DNA from: Beijerinckiaceae bacterium
Lineage (GTDB): Bacteria; Pseudomonadota; Alphaproteobacteria; Rhizobiales; Beijerinckiaceae
Assembly: GCA_947455285.1 (NCBI GenBank)
Contig: CANGOK010000002.1
Span: 1 to 41,846, forward strand
DNA: 41,846 bases
Direction: 5' to 3'
Part shown: positions 32,171-40,666 of the stretch, piece after piece
Layout of the letters: every line of letters starts with the position of its first letter
Position numbering within the stretch: the first letter of the stretch is position 1
Position numbers and translations under genes: made by a program
Notes under the pieces: generated by a model
Told to the model about the DNA's origin: nothing
What the model saw: the letters and a program-made list of their open reading frames with translations, nothing else
Databases searched by the model: none

Positions 32171-32523
32171 TTAATTCGTAATTTCAATAATATAAACGTT
32201 ATTTCCTTTATCCCTATAGGCGCGCCATTCAAACCTCTGAAAACCGTACACTCACCGCATCTCTGCGTTTGCGCGTGCTTCCTGTTGGATTTTTTGCGGA
32301 GCCACAGGGACAAGCATGTGCATGGCGCTGTCGCGCCTTTCACGAAGCGGTAGCGCTCGCCGATGAGATCATATGCGCGCTTCAAATTGTGCGACATGGC
32401 GTGAGCGAATGGTCGGTCGAGATGTCCACGGGAAGAACAGGGTTGAGTTTCTCAGTATCCTGACCCGCCTCTGCGAGCACCCAGCGGATGCCCAGATGAC
32501 GCTTGGGCTTGATTCGTAATTTC
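32171..32523. repeat. Direct repeat pair delimiting ~340 bp of non-coding, lower-GC DNA
   Basis: TTAATTCGTAATTTC at 32171-32185 and TTGATTCGTAATTTC at 32509-32523 (14/15 identical, period 338 bp). Confidence 0.4.
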
Positions 32524-32750
32524 GCGCAGCTTGAACTCGTTCGTCATGCGCGCAAACCATGTCAATCAGCAATGACAGCCTGAATAGCCCGCTCAGTACA
32601 GACAAAGCCGGCGAGGTCCCGTTGATGGCCAGGCTGACCGGCGCTGTTCCTAGCCGAACGCTTTCGGTCGGATCCTTCGGAAGTCTGCAAAATTAATTGC
32701 TCTTGCGGAGACAGATATTCGATGAAAGTATTCCCATTGGAGGAAAAACG

Positions 32751-32843
32751 ATGCGTTTTACTGCTTTCGAATCTGTAGCCGAGAAGTCGGCCGGACGCAT
32801 TGAAGCCGCCTACGCCGAGGGTAAAGAAATACAGGCAGCCTGA
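32751..32843 (+). CDS. Putative 30-aa small ORF/leader upstream of the dioxygenase
   Basis: MRFTAFESVAEKSAGRIEAAYAEGKEIQAA*, preceded by TTGGAGGAAAAACG; ends 22 nt before the dioxygenase start. Confidence 0.4.
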   Translation: MRFTAFESVAEKSAGRIEAAYAEGKEIQAA

Positions 32844-32865
32844 CACCGCCGAACAGGAGCTACCT

Positions 32866-33822
32866 ATGACCGCCAACCATGGATACATCGCGCCTTCCCG
32901 CAGGCCGGGGGAATTGGGCGTTCATTCGATTGATCACTGCCACATGGTCGTGCCTGATCTGAAGGACGCGCAACATTTCTATGAATCGTTCGGGTTGGAC
33001 GTTCGCGAAAAAAACAATGGGCTCAGTCTGCATGCCCATGGCGATCCCCATAAATGGGTCTCGATCGGCGAAGGCGCGCGCAAGCGTTTCGGCTATCTTT
33101 CCTTCGCCCTTTTCGAAGAGGACTTCGCGGCCTTCGGCAAACGCCTTCAAGATGAAGGCGTGGCTCGCATGGATCCGCCGGCCGGAATGGATTCAAACGG
33201 CTATTGGTTCCGCGATCCCGACGGCAACGCGATCGAGGTGAAGATCGCCGCCAAGACTTCGCCCAATGCGAAATCGATCTTTGCGGAACCCTCGGTGCCG
33301 GGCGGCCAACGCGGGGCGCCCTATCGCAGCACCGCATCGCGGACACGGCCTCGTCGTCTTTCGCATGTTCTATTGTTCACGCCTGATGTATCACGCGCGC
33401 TCAGCTTCTACTCGCGCATCTTGGGCCTGCGGCTGTCGGACCGCTCCGGCGACATCATCGCCTTCATGCACGCCATCCACGGCAGCGATCATCATCTGGT
33501 CGCCTTCGCAAAGTCGAACGCGCCCGGACATCACCATTACAGCTGGGACGTCGGATCGGTCTCAGATATTGGCCTTGGCGCGACCTATATGCTCGAGCAG
33601 GGCTATGAGCGCGGCTGGGGGCTGGGCCGGCATGTTCTTGGCTCCAACTTCTTCCACTATGTGCGCGACCCCTGGGGCAGCTACAGCGAATATTCGGCGG
33701 ATATCGACTATGTCCCCGCCGATTGCGATTGGGATTCCGGCGACCATCCCCCACACGACAGCCTCTATGTCTGGGGGCCCAACCTGCCGGAAGACTTCAT
33801 TCAGAACTTCGAAGCTCCATGA
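32866..33822 (+). CDS. Two-domain VOC family (extradiol-type) ring-cleavage dioxygenase
   Basis: GVHSIDHCHMVVPDLKDAQHFYESFGLDV...FRDPDGNAIEVKI and RLSHVLLFTPDVSRALSFYSRILGLRL...HHHYSWDVGS...YVRDPWGSYSEYSADIDYV (H-H-E pattern). Confidence 0.85.
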   Translation: MTANHGYIAPSRRPGELGVHSIDHCHMVVPDLKDAQHFYESFGLDVREKNNGLSLHAHGDPHKWVSIGEGARKRFGYLSFALFEEDFAAFGKRLQDEGVARMDPPAGMDSNGYWFRDPDGNAIEVKIAAKTSPNAKSIFAEPSVPGGQRGAPYRSTASRTRPRRLSHVLLFTPDVSRALSFYSRILGLRLSDRSGDIIAFMHAIHGSDHHLVAFAKSNAPGHHHYSWDVGSVSDIGLGATYMLEQGYERGWGLGRHVLGSNFFHYVRDPWGSYSEYSADIDYVPADCDWDSGDHPPHDSLYVWGPNLPEDFIQNFEAP

Positions 33823-33857
33823 GCCGTCTGAAAAGCGGCGCGCAATAACAGGAATGA

Positions 33858-33992
33858 ATGATGTCGGAAGGCTTGAAAGCGGTTGAAGGCGATACGATCG
33901 AGACGCCGGTCCTGATTGTCGGCGGCGGTCCCTGCGGGCTGATGCTCGCGAATGAATTGGGACGTCGCGGCGTTGAGGCGACCGAACGATAG
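33858..33992 (+). pseudogene. Truncated N-terminal stub of a PF01494-type FAD monooxygenase
   Basis: MMSEGLKAVEGDTIETPVLIVGGGPCGLMLANELGRRGVEATER*: GxGxxG dinucleotide-binding fold then stop; too short for the ORF track. Confidence 0.75.
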
Positions 33993-34049
33993 CAACCACT
34001 CTTGCAACCACGCGGCGCTTTGGAGGCGTCGCCCTAGTGAGCAGCAACC

Positions 34050-35036
34050 ATGATCATCGACATCTACACCCATCTCGCCCCGAAGACCTTTCTCGACCGC
34101 ATGGTCGCTCTGGCTCCCAAGCTGGGGAACATCGCCAATCGTCTTCTGGCGGTGAAGCCGCTCTATGATCTCGATCTGCGGTTTCGCGATATGGATACGG
34201 TTCCCGACTATAGGCAGCTCATCAGCCTTCCCAATCCTTCGCTCGAGGAGATCGGGCCCGCCGAAACCGGGCGCGAACTGGCGCGTATTGCGAATGACGA
34301 AATGGCTGAGCTCTGCGCAAAGCATCCCGACCGCTTCGTTGGATTTGCAGCATCCGTTTATCTTGACGATGTCGACAGCGCGATCCTTGAGGCGGAACGC
34401 GCCGTTCGCCAACTCGGGGCGAAGGGCGTGCTCATTTATAACCATGTCGCTGGCCATCCTCTCGATGAGGCGCGGTTCCGTCCCTTCTTCGCGGCAATGG
34501 CGGCGCTCAATCGCCCGATCTGGCTGCATCCTACGCGCACAGCTGCGGTGAAGGATTATGCGAGCGAAGAGAAGTCCCGCTTCGAGATGTGGTGGTGCTT
34601 CGGCTGGCCCTACGACACCTCCGTCGCCCTGACGCGCCTCGTTTTCGACGGCCTTTTCGATCGCCATCCCGATCTTGAGCTCATCACCCATCACTGTGGC
34701 GGCATGATTCCGTTCTTCGATGGCCGCGTCGGCCCCGGCCTTGAGGTGCTGGGCGGGCGCACCACGGACGAAGACTATTCGCATGTGCTGCCGTCGCTGA
34801 AGCGTCCGCACATGGAGTATTTCAAGCTTCTCTACGGCGACACGGCCATGTTCGGCGCCACAACCGGCGTGAAATGCGGACTTGATTTCTTTGGTCCTTC
34901 GAAAATCGTCTTCGCCACTGACGCCCCACTTGGGCCCATTCGTAAGACATATGACGGCATCGCCGCCATGGAGCTGAGCCCGGCTGACAAGCAAGCGATC
35001 TTCTATGGCAACGCTGCGAAGCTGCTGCGGCTTTGA
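34050..35036 (+). CDS. Amidohydrolase-2 family protein (ACMSD/resorcylate-decarboxylase-like)
   Basis: MIIDIYTHLAPKTFLDRMV, KGVLIYNHVAG, PIWLHPTRT, ELITHHCGGMIPFF, KIVFATDAPLG. Confidence 0.87.
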   Translation: MIIDIYTHLAPKTFLDRMVALAPKLGNIANRLLAVKPLYDLDLRFRDMDTVPDYRQLISLPNPSLEEIGPAETGRELARIANDEMAELCAKHPDRFVGFAASVYLDDVDSAILEAERAVRQLGAKGVLIYNHVAGHPLDEARFRPFFAAMAALNRPIWLHPTRTAAVKDYASEEKSRFEMWWCFGWPYDTSVALTRLVFDGLFDRHPDLELITHHCGGMIPFFDGRVGPGLEVLGGRTTDEDYSHVLPSLKRPHMEYFKLLYGDTAMFGATTGVKCGLDFFGPSKIVFATDAPLGPIRKTYDGIAAMELSPADKQAIFYGNAAKLLRL

Positions 35037-35073
35037 TCAGTGGCGATGATCTTGCGTTGCTAGGAGAACGGGC

Positions 35074-35889
35074 ATGTTGAAGCTCTATACTTTTCATAAT
35101 TCGATCTGTACGCAGAAGGTGTTCATCACTCTTGCGGAAAAGCAGATCGAATATGTGACGCATAACGTCAACTTGTTCACCAACGAACAGTTCAGCCCTG
35201 AATATCTGAAGATCAATCCCAAGGGCGTCGTTCCAGCGCTCGACCATGACGGGCGAATTGTGACGGAGTCGACGCTCATCTGCGAATATCTCGACGATAT
35301 GTTCCCGGAGCGTCGGCTGGTTCCTGCCGATCCGTTTCAGCGGGCGCGCATGCGTCTTTGGAGCAAGGCGGTCGATGAAAATCTTTTTGAGGCCACGCGC
35401 GAGTTGAGTTTCTCCGCGATGTTTCGCGATCGCATGAAAAGCATGACGCCTGAACAACGTGAAGGACGGTTCCGTAATGTCGGCGATCCCATCAAGCGCG
35501 CTCGTCTGGAGTCAGCTTACGCGGAAGGCGTCGAAAGCCCTTACGTTTATCAGGGAATCGCAGCCTTCGAGACAGCGTTCTCGAAGATGGAGAAAGACCT
35601 TCAAAGCAGCCCCTGGTTGCTTGGCTCAGAAATGAGCTTGGCTGACGTCAACCTGATGCCGTTCGTTGCGCGTATCGCATATCTCGATCTCCTCGATATC
35701 TGGATCGCGAATCGACCCGCGACGCAATCATGGTGGGCCAGCGTGCAGAAACTGCCCACGTTCAAGGCGTCGGTTCCGGACAAGCTCGAAGCCGCCGACT
35801 TTGCTGCGATGGCGACTTCAGGCGACAAGATCAAAGACCGGGTCGCCGCGCTGCGAGATCAATATGTAGCGCAATGCGCGGCTATCTAA
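35074..35889 (+). CDS. Glutathione S-transferase family protein (LigF/beta-etherase-like)
   Basis: MLKLYTFHNSICTQKVFITLAEKQIEY...INPKGVVPALDHDGRIVTESTLICEYLDDMFPERRLVPADPFQRARMRLW. Confidence 0.88.
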   Translation: MLKLYTFHNSICTQKVFITLAEKQIEYVTHNVNLFTNEQFSPEYLKINPKGVVPALDHDGRIVTESTLICEYLDDMFPERRLVPADPFQRARMRLWSKAVDENLFEATRELSFSAMFRDRMKSMTPEQREGRFRNVGDPIKRARLESAYAEGVESPYVYQGIAAFETAFSKMEKDLQSSPWLLGSEMSLADVNLMPFVARIAYLDLLDIWIANRPATQSWWASVQKLPTFKASVPDKLEAADFAAMATSGDKIKDRVAALRDQYVAQCAAI

Positions 35890-35931
35890 AATGCATTGTG
35901 CAGCATCTCGGACGAGGAAGCGACTGACCAG

Positions 35932-37341
35932 ATGAGTGCAGAGCAGCGCCGTATTTGGGAAGAACTAGACCGCCAATATGAAACCAGTTGCTGCGCGCAG
36001 ATCGCTCGTCATGCCTTGAAGGTTTCCTTTGCTGATCTGCCTCCCGATGTGGTGCATCATGCCAAGCGAAACCTGCTTGACGGATTGGGTTGCGCCATTG
36101 GTGGTTTCAAGGCGCCGGGTCGCGCGGCCTGCGAGGCGACGGCGCTCGCTCTTGGCGGGCCACCGGAAGCGACGATTTTCGGTAGCGGCCTGAAGACGGG
36201 CGCCAGCAGCGCGACGCTCGTCAATTCATTCATGCTCCGCTTTCTGGAATATAATGACATTGGCGGCGGCAATCACAATGAGGAGGCCATTCCGGCGCTC
36301 TTTGCGGTTGCAGAGGCGCATCGCCGGTCGGGTGCTGATTTTCTAACGGCCCTCGTCATCTCCTATGAGATTGGCGCCCGCGTGATTCTAGCAGCGCAAG
36401 GCGGCGCATCGGCCTATGATCGGCATGGATGGTCGACGGACGCTCGTGGGGGCATAAACATGCCTCCCGCCATCGCGCGTCTGATGGGGCTGAGCGTTTC
36501 GCAGGCTGCGCACGCCATCGCAATATGCACCAGCCGCGGCATTCCGCTTGGAATTCTTGACGCTGATGGCGAAGAAAATTCCATGGCCAAGAACCTGCGG
36601 TTCGGCGCCATCACGCGCGACGCGATACTCGCCTGCACGCTGGCTAAGAATGATTTTACCGGGCCCTTGCGCGTGATCGAAGGCGAGGGGGGCTATCAGC
36701 GTAGCGTCATGTGCGGCGAGATGGATCTCTCCGCGCTCACGGATTTTTCCGGCTGGAAAATCCGTGACACGCGCCACAAGACTCTATGCGTCAATGGCAG
36801 CACTCATGGCCATGTATTCGCCACCATCGCGATCGTGACTGAACATGATCTCAGGCCGGCCGATATCGAGCGCGTCATCATTGGCGCGAGCGCGCGTGAG
36901 GCTCGCCATACGACCGCCATCGCCAAGAAATATCCGCGCAACGCGGAGACGGCGGACCACAGCGCCTATTATGCGAACGCATTCGCGATCAAGCATCGAG
37001 GATTCGGGCCAAGCTCGGCGGATCCAATTCATTTCACCGATCCGGAGATCGTCGAACTTATCGAGCGGATCGAAGTTCATGCGGATCCGCAACTTCCTCC
37101 GCGCGGTCGCGGCGGCGTCAGCGAGATACATACTAGGGATGGGCGAGTCTTCCGAAAACATTGCGAAGCGCTGGTCGATGAGCAGAGCGACGCTGTTCTT
37201 GAAGCCAAGTTCCGCGAGATGGCTGAGGAAGCGATGCAGCGCGCCGCCGTCGATGCGCTGATTGACGCCATCTGGACTGTGGATCGCGCGCCGAACCTTG
37301 ATAATCTCGCAAAGATGATGACTTTCGCTCCCCGAGGCTGA
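35932..37341 (+). CDS. MmgE/PrpD family protein
   Basis: HHAKRNLLDGLGCAIGGFKAPGRAACEATALALGG...FMLRFLEYNDIGGGNHNEEAIPALFAVAEA; ORF opens at 35896. Confidence 0.9.
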   Translation: MSAEQRRIWEELDRQYETSCCAQIARHALKVSFADLPPDVVHHAKRNLLDGLGCAIGGFKAPGRAACEATALALGGPPEATIFGSGLKTGASSATLVNSFMLRFLEYNDIGGGNHNEEAIPALFAVAEAHRRSGADFLTALVISYEIGARVILAAQGGASAYDRHGWSTDARGGINMPPAIARLMGLSVSQAAHAIAICTSRGIPLGILDADGEENSMAKNLRFGAITRDAILACTLAKNDFTGPLRVIEGEGGYQRSVMCGEMDLSALTDFSGWKIRDTRHKTLCVNGSTHGHVFATIAIVTEHDLRPADIERVIIGASAREARHTTAIAKKYPRNAETADHSAYYANAFAIKHRGFGPSSADPIHFTDPEIVELIERIEVHADPQLPPRGRGGVSEIHTRDGRVFRKHCEALVDEQSDAVLEAKFREMAEEAMQRAAVDALIDAIWTVDRAPNLDNLAKMMTFAPRG

Positions 37342-37342
37342 C

Positions 37343-38362
37343 ATGAAATCTTTGACACACCAGCTGGCGGCGTTCGTCGCTTTTTGCGCGACGGCTTGCG
37401 CGGGCGCCAAAGTCTATGCAGCCGATTTCTATCAGGGCAAGACGCTTACGATCATCGTGGGGTTCAGCTCTGGCGGCGGCTATGACATGACGGCGCGGCT
37501 CTATTCGCGTCACTACGGTCGGCACCTGCCAGGAAATCCGCAAATCGTCGTCAGCAATATGCCGGGCGCTGGAAGCGTCGTGGCGGCGACCAATCTTTAT
37601 GGCGCGCAGCCGCAGGACGGCACCCGCCTTGGCATCGTCGCTGGCGGCGCCGTCATTGAGCCGTTGCTTGGCGTGCAGGCCAAATATGATGCGCGCAAGT
37701 TCCAGTGGATTGGCGGGCGTAGCGTCGAGCCGAGCATTTGCGCCATCTGGCACGAGTCCCCCGTCAAGACGATGCAGGATGCGATGACGAGTGAAGTGAT
37801 CGTCGGCGCTTCTGGGCCGGGGTCGCGTACGCTGACCTATCCAAAATTGCTGAATGAACTGATCGGTACGAAGTTCAAGGTCGTTACGGGTTATCCCGGC
37901 AGTAACGAAATCAGGCTCGCCATGGAGCGCAAGGAGGTGGGCGGTCAGTGCGGGCTTGCATGGGGCACGGCCAAGACGCGCCTGCCCGATTGGCTCACCG
38001 AACGCAAACTGACCTTGCTCACGCAATTTGGGCTGACGCCAGCCAGCGATCTGCCGGACGTTCCGCTTGCCGCCCAATTCGCCAAAAATGAACGCGATCG
38101 AAAGGCGATTGAGTTTCTCGAATCCGACGCCATTCTCGCCTGGCCACTCTTTGCGCCGCCAGCCACGCCGCAAGAGCGCATGGCGGATCTGCGCCAGGGT
38201 TTCTCCGCCATGCTCAGGGATCCAGAACTTCTCGCCGATGCGCAGAAGCAGGGGCTCGACGTGGAAGAAGTTTCAGGGGCGACGTTGCAGAAAGTGATCG
38301 AGGATCTCTATGCGACCCCGAATGACGTTCTCGAAGTGGTGAAGCGTTCGATGGCGGAATAG
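37343..38362 (+). CDS. Bug/TTT-type solute-binding protein
   Basis: Signal peptide; ADFYQGKTLTIIVGFSSGGGYDMTARLYSRHYGRHLPGNPQIVVSNMPGAGSVVAATNLY; resembles the protein at 3015-4040. Confidence 0.85.
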   Translation: MKSLTHQLAAFVAFCATACAGAKVYAADFYQGKTLTIIVGFSSGGGYDMTARLYSRHYGRHLPGNPQIVVSNMPGAGSVVAATNLYGAQPQDGTRLGIVAGGAVIEPLLGVQAKYDARKFQWIGGRSVEPSICAIWHESPVKTMQDAMTSEVIVGASGPGSRTLTYPKLLNELIGTKFKVVTGYPGSNEIRLAMERKEVGGQCGLAWGTAKTRLPDWLTERKLTLLTQFGLTPASDLPDVPLAAQFAKNERDRKAIEFLESDAILAWPLFAPPATPQERMADLRQGFSAMLRDPELLADAQKQGLDVEEVSGATLQKVIEDLYATPNDVLEVVKRSMAE

Positions 38363-38504
38363 CGCGCAATCAAACCGGCCTGCCTCGATTGGCTGCAGCC
38401 CGCGAACCCTTGCGGGGTATCCAAGCCGAATGACGAAGGTTAGATTGCGCGCGCGGCCGCCAAGCGACGCAGCTTGGGCGGAACTTTGGGGGAGGTCGAT
38501 AGCC

Positions 38505-39476
38505 ATGAAATTTGGACAGAAGGCAATGGCATGTATGGCGCTTGCTTTCGGCCTTTGGGCGGGCGCATCCGCACAGGGGCAGGCCCAGCCCTTTCCAAGC
38601 CAGACGATCCGCATCGTTTCGCCCTATCCCGCCGGGGGCCTCGGAGACATTTTGCCGCGCATCGTGGCGGCGGGAATGAGCGAGCGAACTGGCGCCCTTG
38701 TCATCGTTGAAAACGTTCCCGGCGCAAGTCAGGTGATTGGCGTTGAGGCGGTAATGAAAGCCAAGCCCAATGGCTACACCCTGCTTTTCGCAAGTTCGAC
38801 GAGCATGGGCATCAACGTCGCAGCGTCCAAAAGCCTGCGCTATGACCCCGTTCGGGATTTCGCGCCCATCGGCATCTCTTTCTCAACCCCGCTTTATCTC
38901 GTCGTAAATCCCAAGCTTCCCGTCCATTCAGTGAAGGAGCTGGTCGATTACGCGAAGAAAAATCCGGGCAAGCTGTCCTTCGCATCTGGTGGAACAGCTT
39001 CATCGAACCACCTTGCAGGCGAAATGTTCAAGGAGCTCGCGGGCGTCGATATCATTCATGTTCCCTTTAAAGGCATGGGCCCCGCGCTCACGGACCTCCT
39101 TGGTGGACATGTGGATATGATGTTCGGTAGCGAGGGCGCTGAACAGGCGCGGCAGGGAACGGTGCGGGCGCTCGCGGTGAGCACTGCTGAAAGATCCCTC
39201 ACGGCGCCGGAAATCCCGACCATGCAGGAAGCAGGGGTCGCTGGTTATGACCTGAGCATCTGGTTCGGCTTCATGGCGCCCACAGGCACGCCGGAGCCCA
39301 TCATCGACTATCTTTCACGCGAGATTCAGGCGGCGCTCTCCGATCCAAAGGTCAAGGCGCGGGCGAATGGCGCGGAAGTAACCCCCACCACCCCGCAAGA
39401 GATGGGGCGGCGCATTCCCCAGGACATCACGATGTGGCGCAAGCTGATCCAGGACGCCCACGTGACCCTTCAATAG
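38505..39476 (+). CDS. Tripartite tricarboxylate transporter (Bug family) solute-binding protein
   Basis: FPSQTIRIVSPYPAGGLGDILPRIVAAGMSERTGALVIVENVPGASQVIGVEAVMKAKPNGYTLLFAS. Confidence 0.93.
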   Translation: MKFGQKAMACMALAFGLWAGASAQGQAQPFPSQTIRIVSPYPAGGLGDILPRIVAAGMSERTGALVIVENVPGASQVIGVEAVMKAKPNGYTLLFASSTSMGINVAASKSLRYDPVRDFAPIGISFSTPLYLVVNPKLPVHSVKELVDYAKKNPGKLSFASGGTASSNHLAGEMFKELAGVDIIHVPFKGMGPALTDLLGGHVDMMFGSEGAEQARQGTVRALAVSTAERSLTAPEIPTMQEAGVAGYDLSIWFGFMAPTGTPEPIIDYLSREIQAALSDPKVKARANGAEVTPTTPQEMGRRIPQDITMWRKLIQDAHVTLQ

Positions 39477-39487
39477 GAGAAGTTTTT

Positions 39488-40627
39488 ATGGCCAGTGGTC
39501 CGATCCATATCGGGATCGTCGGCGCGGGCATCGGCGGTCTCGCCGCCGCGTCCTTATTGTTGAAACGCGGCTTCGAGGTCACGGTTTTTGAACAGGCGGG
39601 AGCTTTTGCGCGCGTCGGCGCAGGCATTCAGCAAAGCCCGAATGTGATGAAGGTGCATCGTGGACTCGGCATTGAGAAGCGCTTGCGTGAGTTGGCTTTC
39701 GCGCCGTTGACTTCACTTAACCGTGACGCCGTCACGGGCGCGACGACGAATGAATTTCCGCTCGGCCGCGAAGTTGAGGAACGTTATGGCGCGCCCTTCC
39801 TCGCCATGCATCGCGGCGATTTGCATGAGGCGCTGGCCGATCTCGTTCCAACGAGCAACTTGCGGCTCGGTTACAAGTTGAAGGCGATCGATCAGGATGG
39901 ATCGAAGGTCCGCTTGAGCTTTGAAAATGGCGAGATCGCCAGTCTTGACGCAGTCGTCGCGGCTGATGGCGTGCATTCGCTGGTGCGCGACTATGTGTCG
40001 GGTCCGGAGCAGCCGAAGTTCACGGGCCGCGTCGCCTATCGAACGACCTATCCGACTTCGCTCCTGAGGGGCGTTGATATCGGTTCATCACGCACCAAGT
40101 GGTGGGGCGCCGACAGGCATATCGTCATCTATTACACGACCGCCGCGCGCAATGAGGTTTATTTCACCACCAGCACGCCGGAAAAGGCCGACTGGATGAC
40201 GCGTGAAAGCTGGTCCACCAAGGGCGATCTGGAAGAACTGAAGGAAGCGTTCAAGACGTTTCATTCGGACGTTCGTGCGGTCATCGCAGCGGCGCCTGAG
40301 GTTCACAAATGGGGCATCTTCGAACGCGATCCCTTGCCCAACTGGACCAAGGGCCGCATCACTCTGCTTGGGGACTCATGTCATCCAATGACGCCTTATA
40401 TGGCGTCAGGCGCCGCCATGGCCCTTGAGGATGCCGTGATACTCGCCCGCGCGTTTGATAGTTTCGATGGAGTGGAGCGCGCCTTTGGGGCTTATGAAGC
40501 GACGCGCAAGCCGCGGACATCGGCGGTTCAGGCTGGCTCTGGCGCGAATACCTGGATGCGCAACGCCACCAATCCCGACTGGCTCTATGGCCATGATGTC
40601 TGGACCGAGCAGTTGACGCTGGGCTGA
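39488..40627 (+). CDS. FAD-dependent monooxygenase, 6-hydroxynicotinate 3-monooxygenase (NicC)-like
   Basis: IGIVGAGIGGLAAASLLLKRGFEVTVFEQAGAFARVGAGIQQSPNVMKV; DG motif VVAADGVHSLVR; GD motif ITLLGDSCHPMTPYMASGAAMALEDA; NicC-like KWWGADRHIVIYYTT and ANTWMRNATNPDWLYGHDVW. Confidence 0.88.
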   Translation: MASGPIHIGIVGAGIGGLAAASLLLKRGFEVTVFEQAGAFARVGAGIQQSPNVMKVHRGLGIEKRLRELAFAPLTSLNRDAVTGATTNEFPLGREVEERYGAPFLAMHRGDLHEALADLVPTSNLRLGYKLKAIDQDGSKVRLSFENGEIASLDAVVAADGVHSLVRDYVSGPEQPKFTGRVAYRTTYPTSLLRGVDIGSSRTKWWGADRHIVIYYTTAARNEVYFTTSTPEKADWMTRESWSTKGDLEELKEAFKTFHSDVRAVIAAAPEVHKWGIFERDPLPNWTKGRITLLGDSCHPMTPYMASGAAMALEDAVILARAFDSFDGVERAFGAYEATRKPRTSAVQAGSGANTWMRNATNPDWLYGHDVWTEQLTLG

Positions 40628-40636
40628 TGATGGGGC

Positions 40637-40659
40637 GGCGCCGGGAATGTCCCGGCGCC
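40637..40659. terminator. Perfect hairpin between convergent genes (possible bidirectional terminator)
   Basis: GGCGCCGGGA-ATG-TCCCGGCGCC, 10-bp stem, 3-nt loop, between stops at 40627 and 40667. Confidence 0.6.
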
Positions 40660-40666
40660 AACTCGC

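Noticed and set aside
32219-32229. GGCGCGCCATT as a definite attR for the tRNA-Arg island
   Set aside because: Only 11 bp match the tRNA 3' end and the core is a common GC-rich palindrome (GGCGCGCC); could be chance, so only mentioned as weak support.
32122-32605. Minus-strand ORFs considered as a transposase remnant
   Set aside because: No DDE or other recognisable transposase motif could be read; only the flanking repeat is reported.
33801-34994. 397-aa minus-strand ORF
   Set aside because: Antisense to the amidohydrolase gene, which has clear family motifs.
37133-38173. 346-aa minus-strand ORF
   Set aside because: Antisense to the PrpD and Bug genes; no domain evidence.
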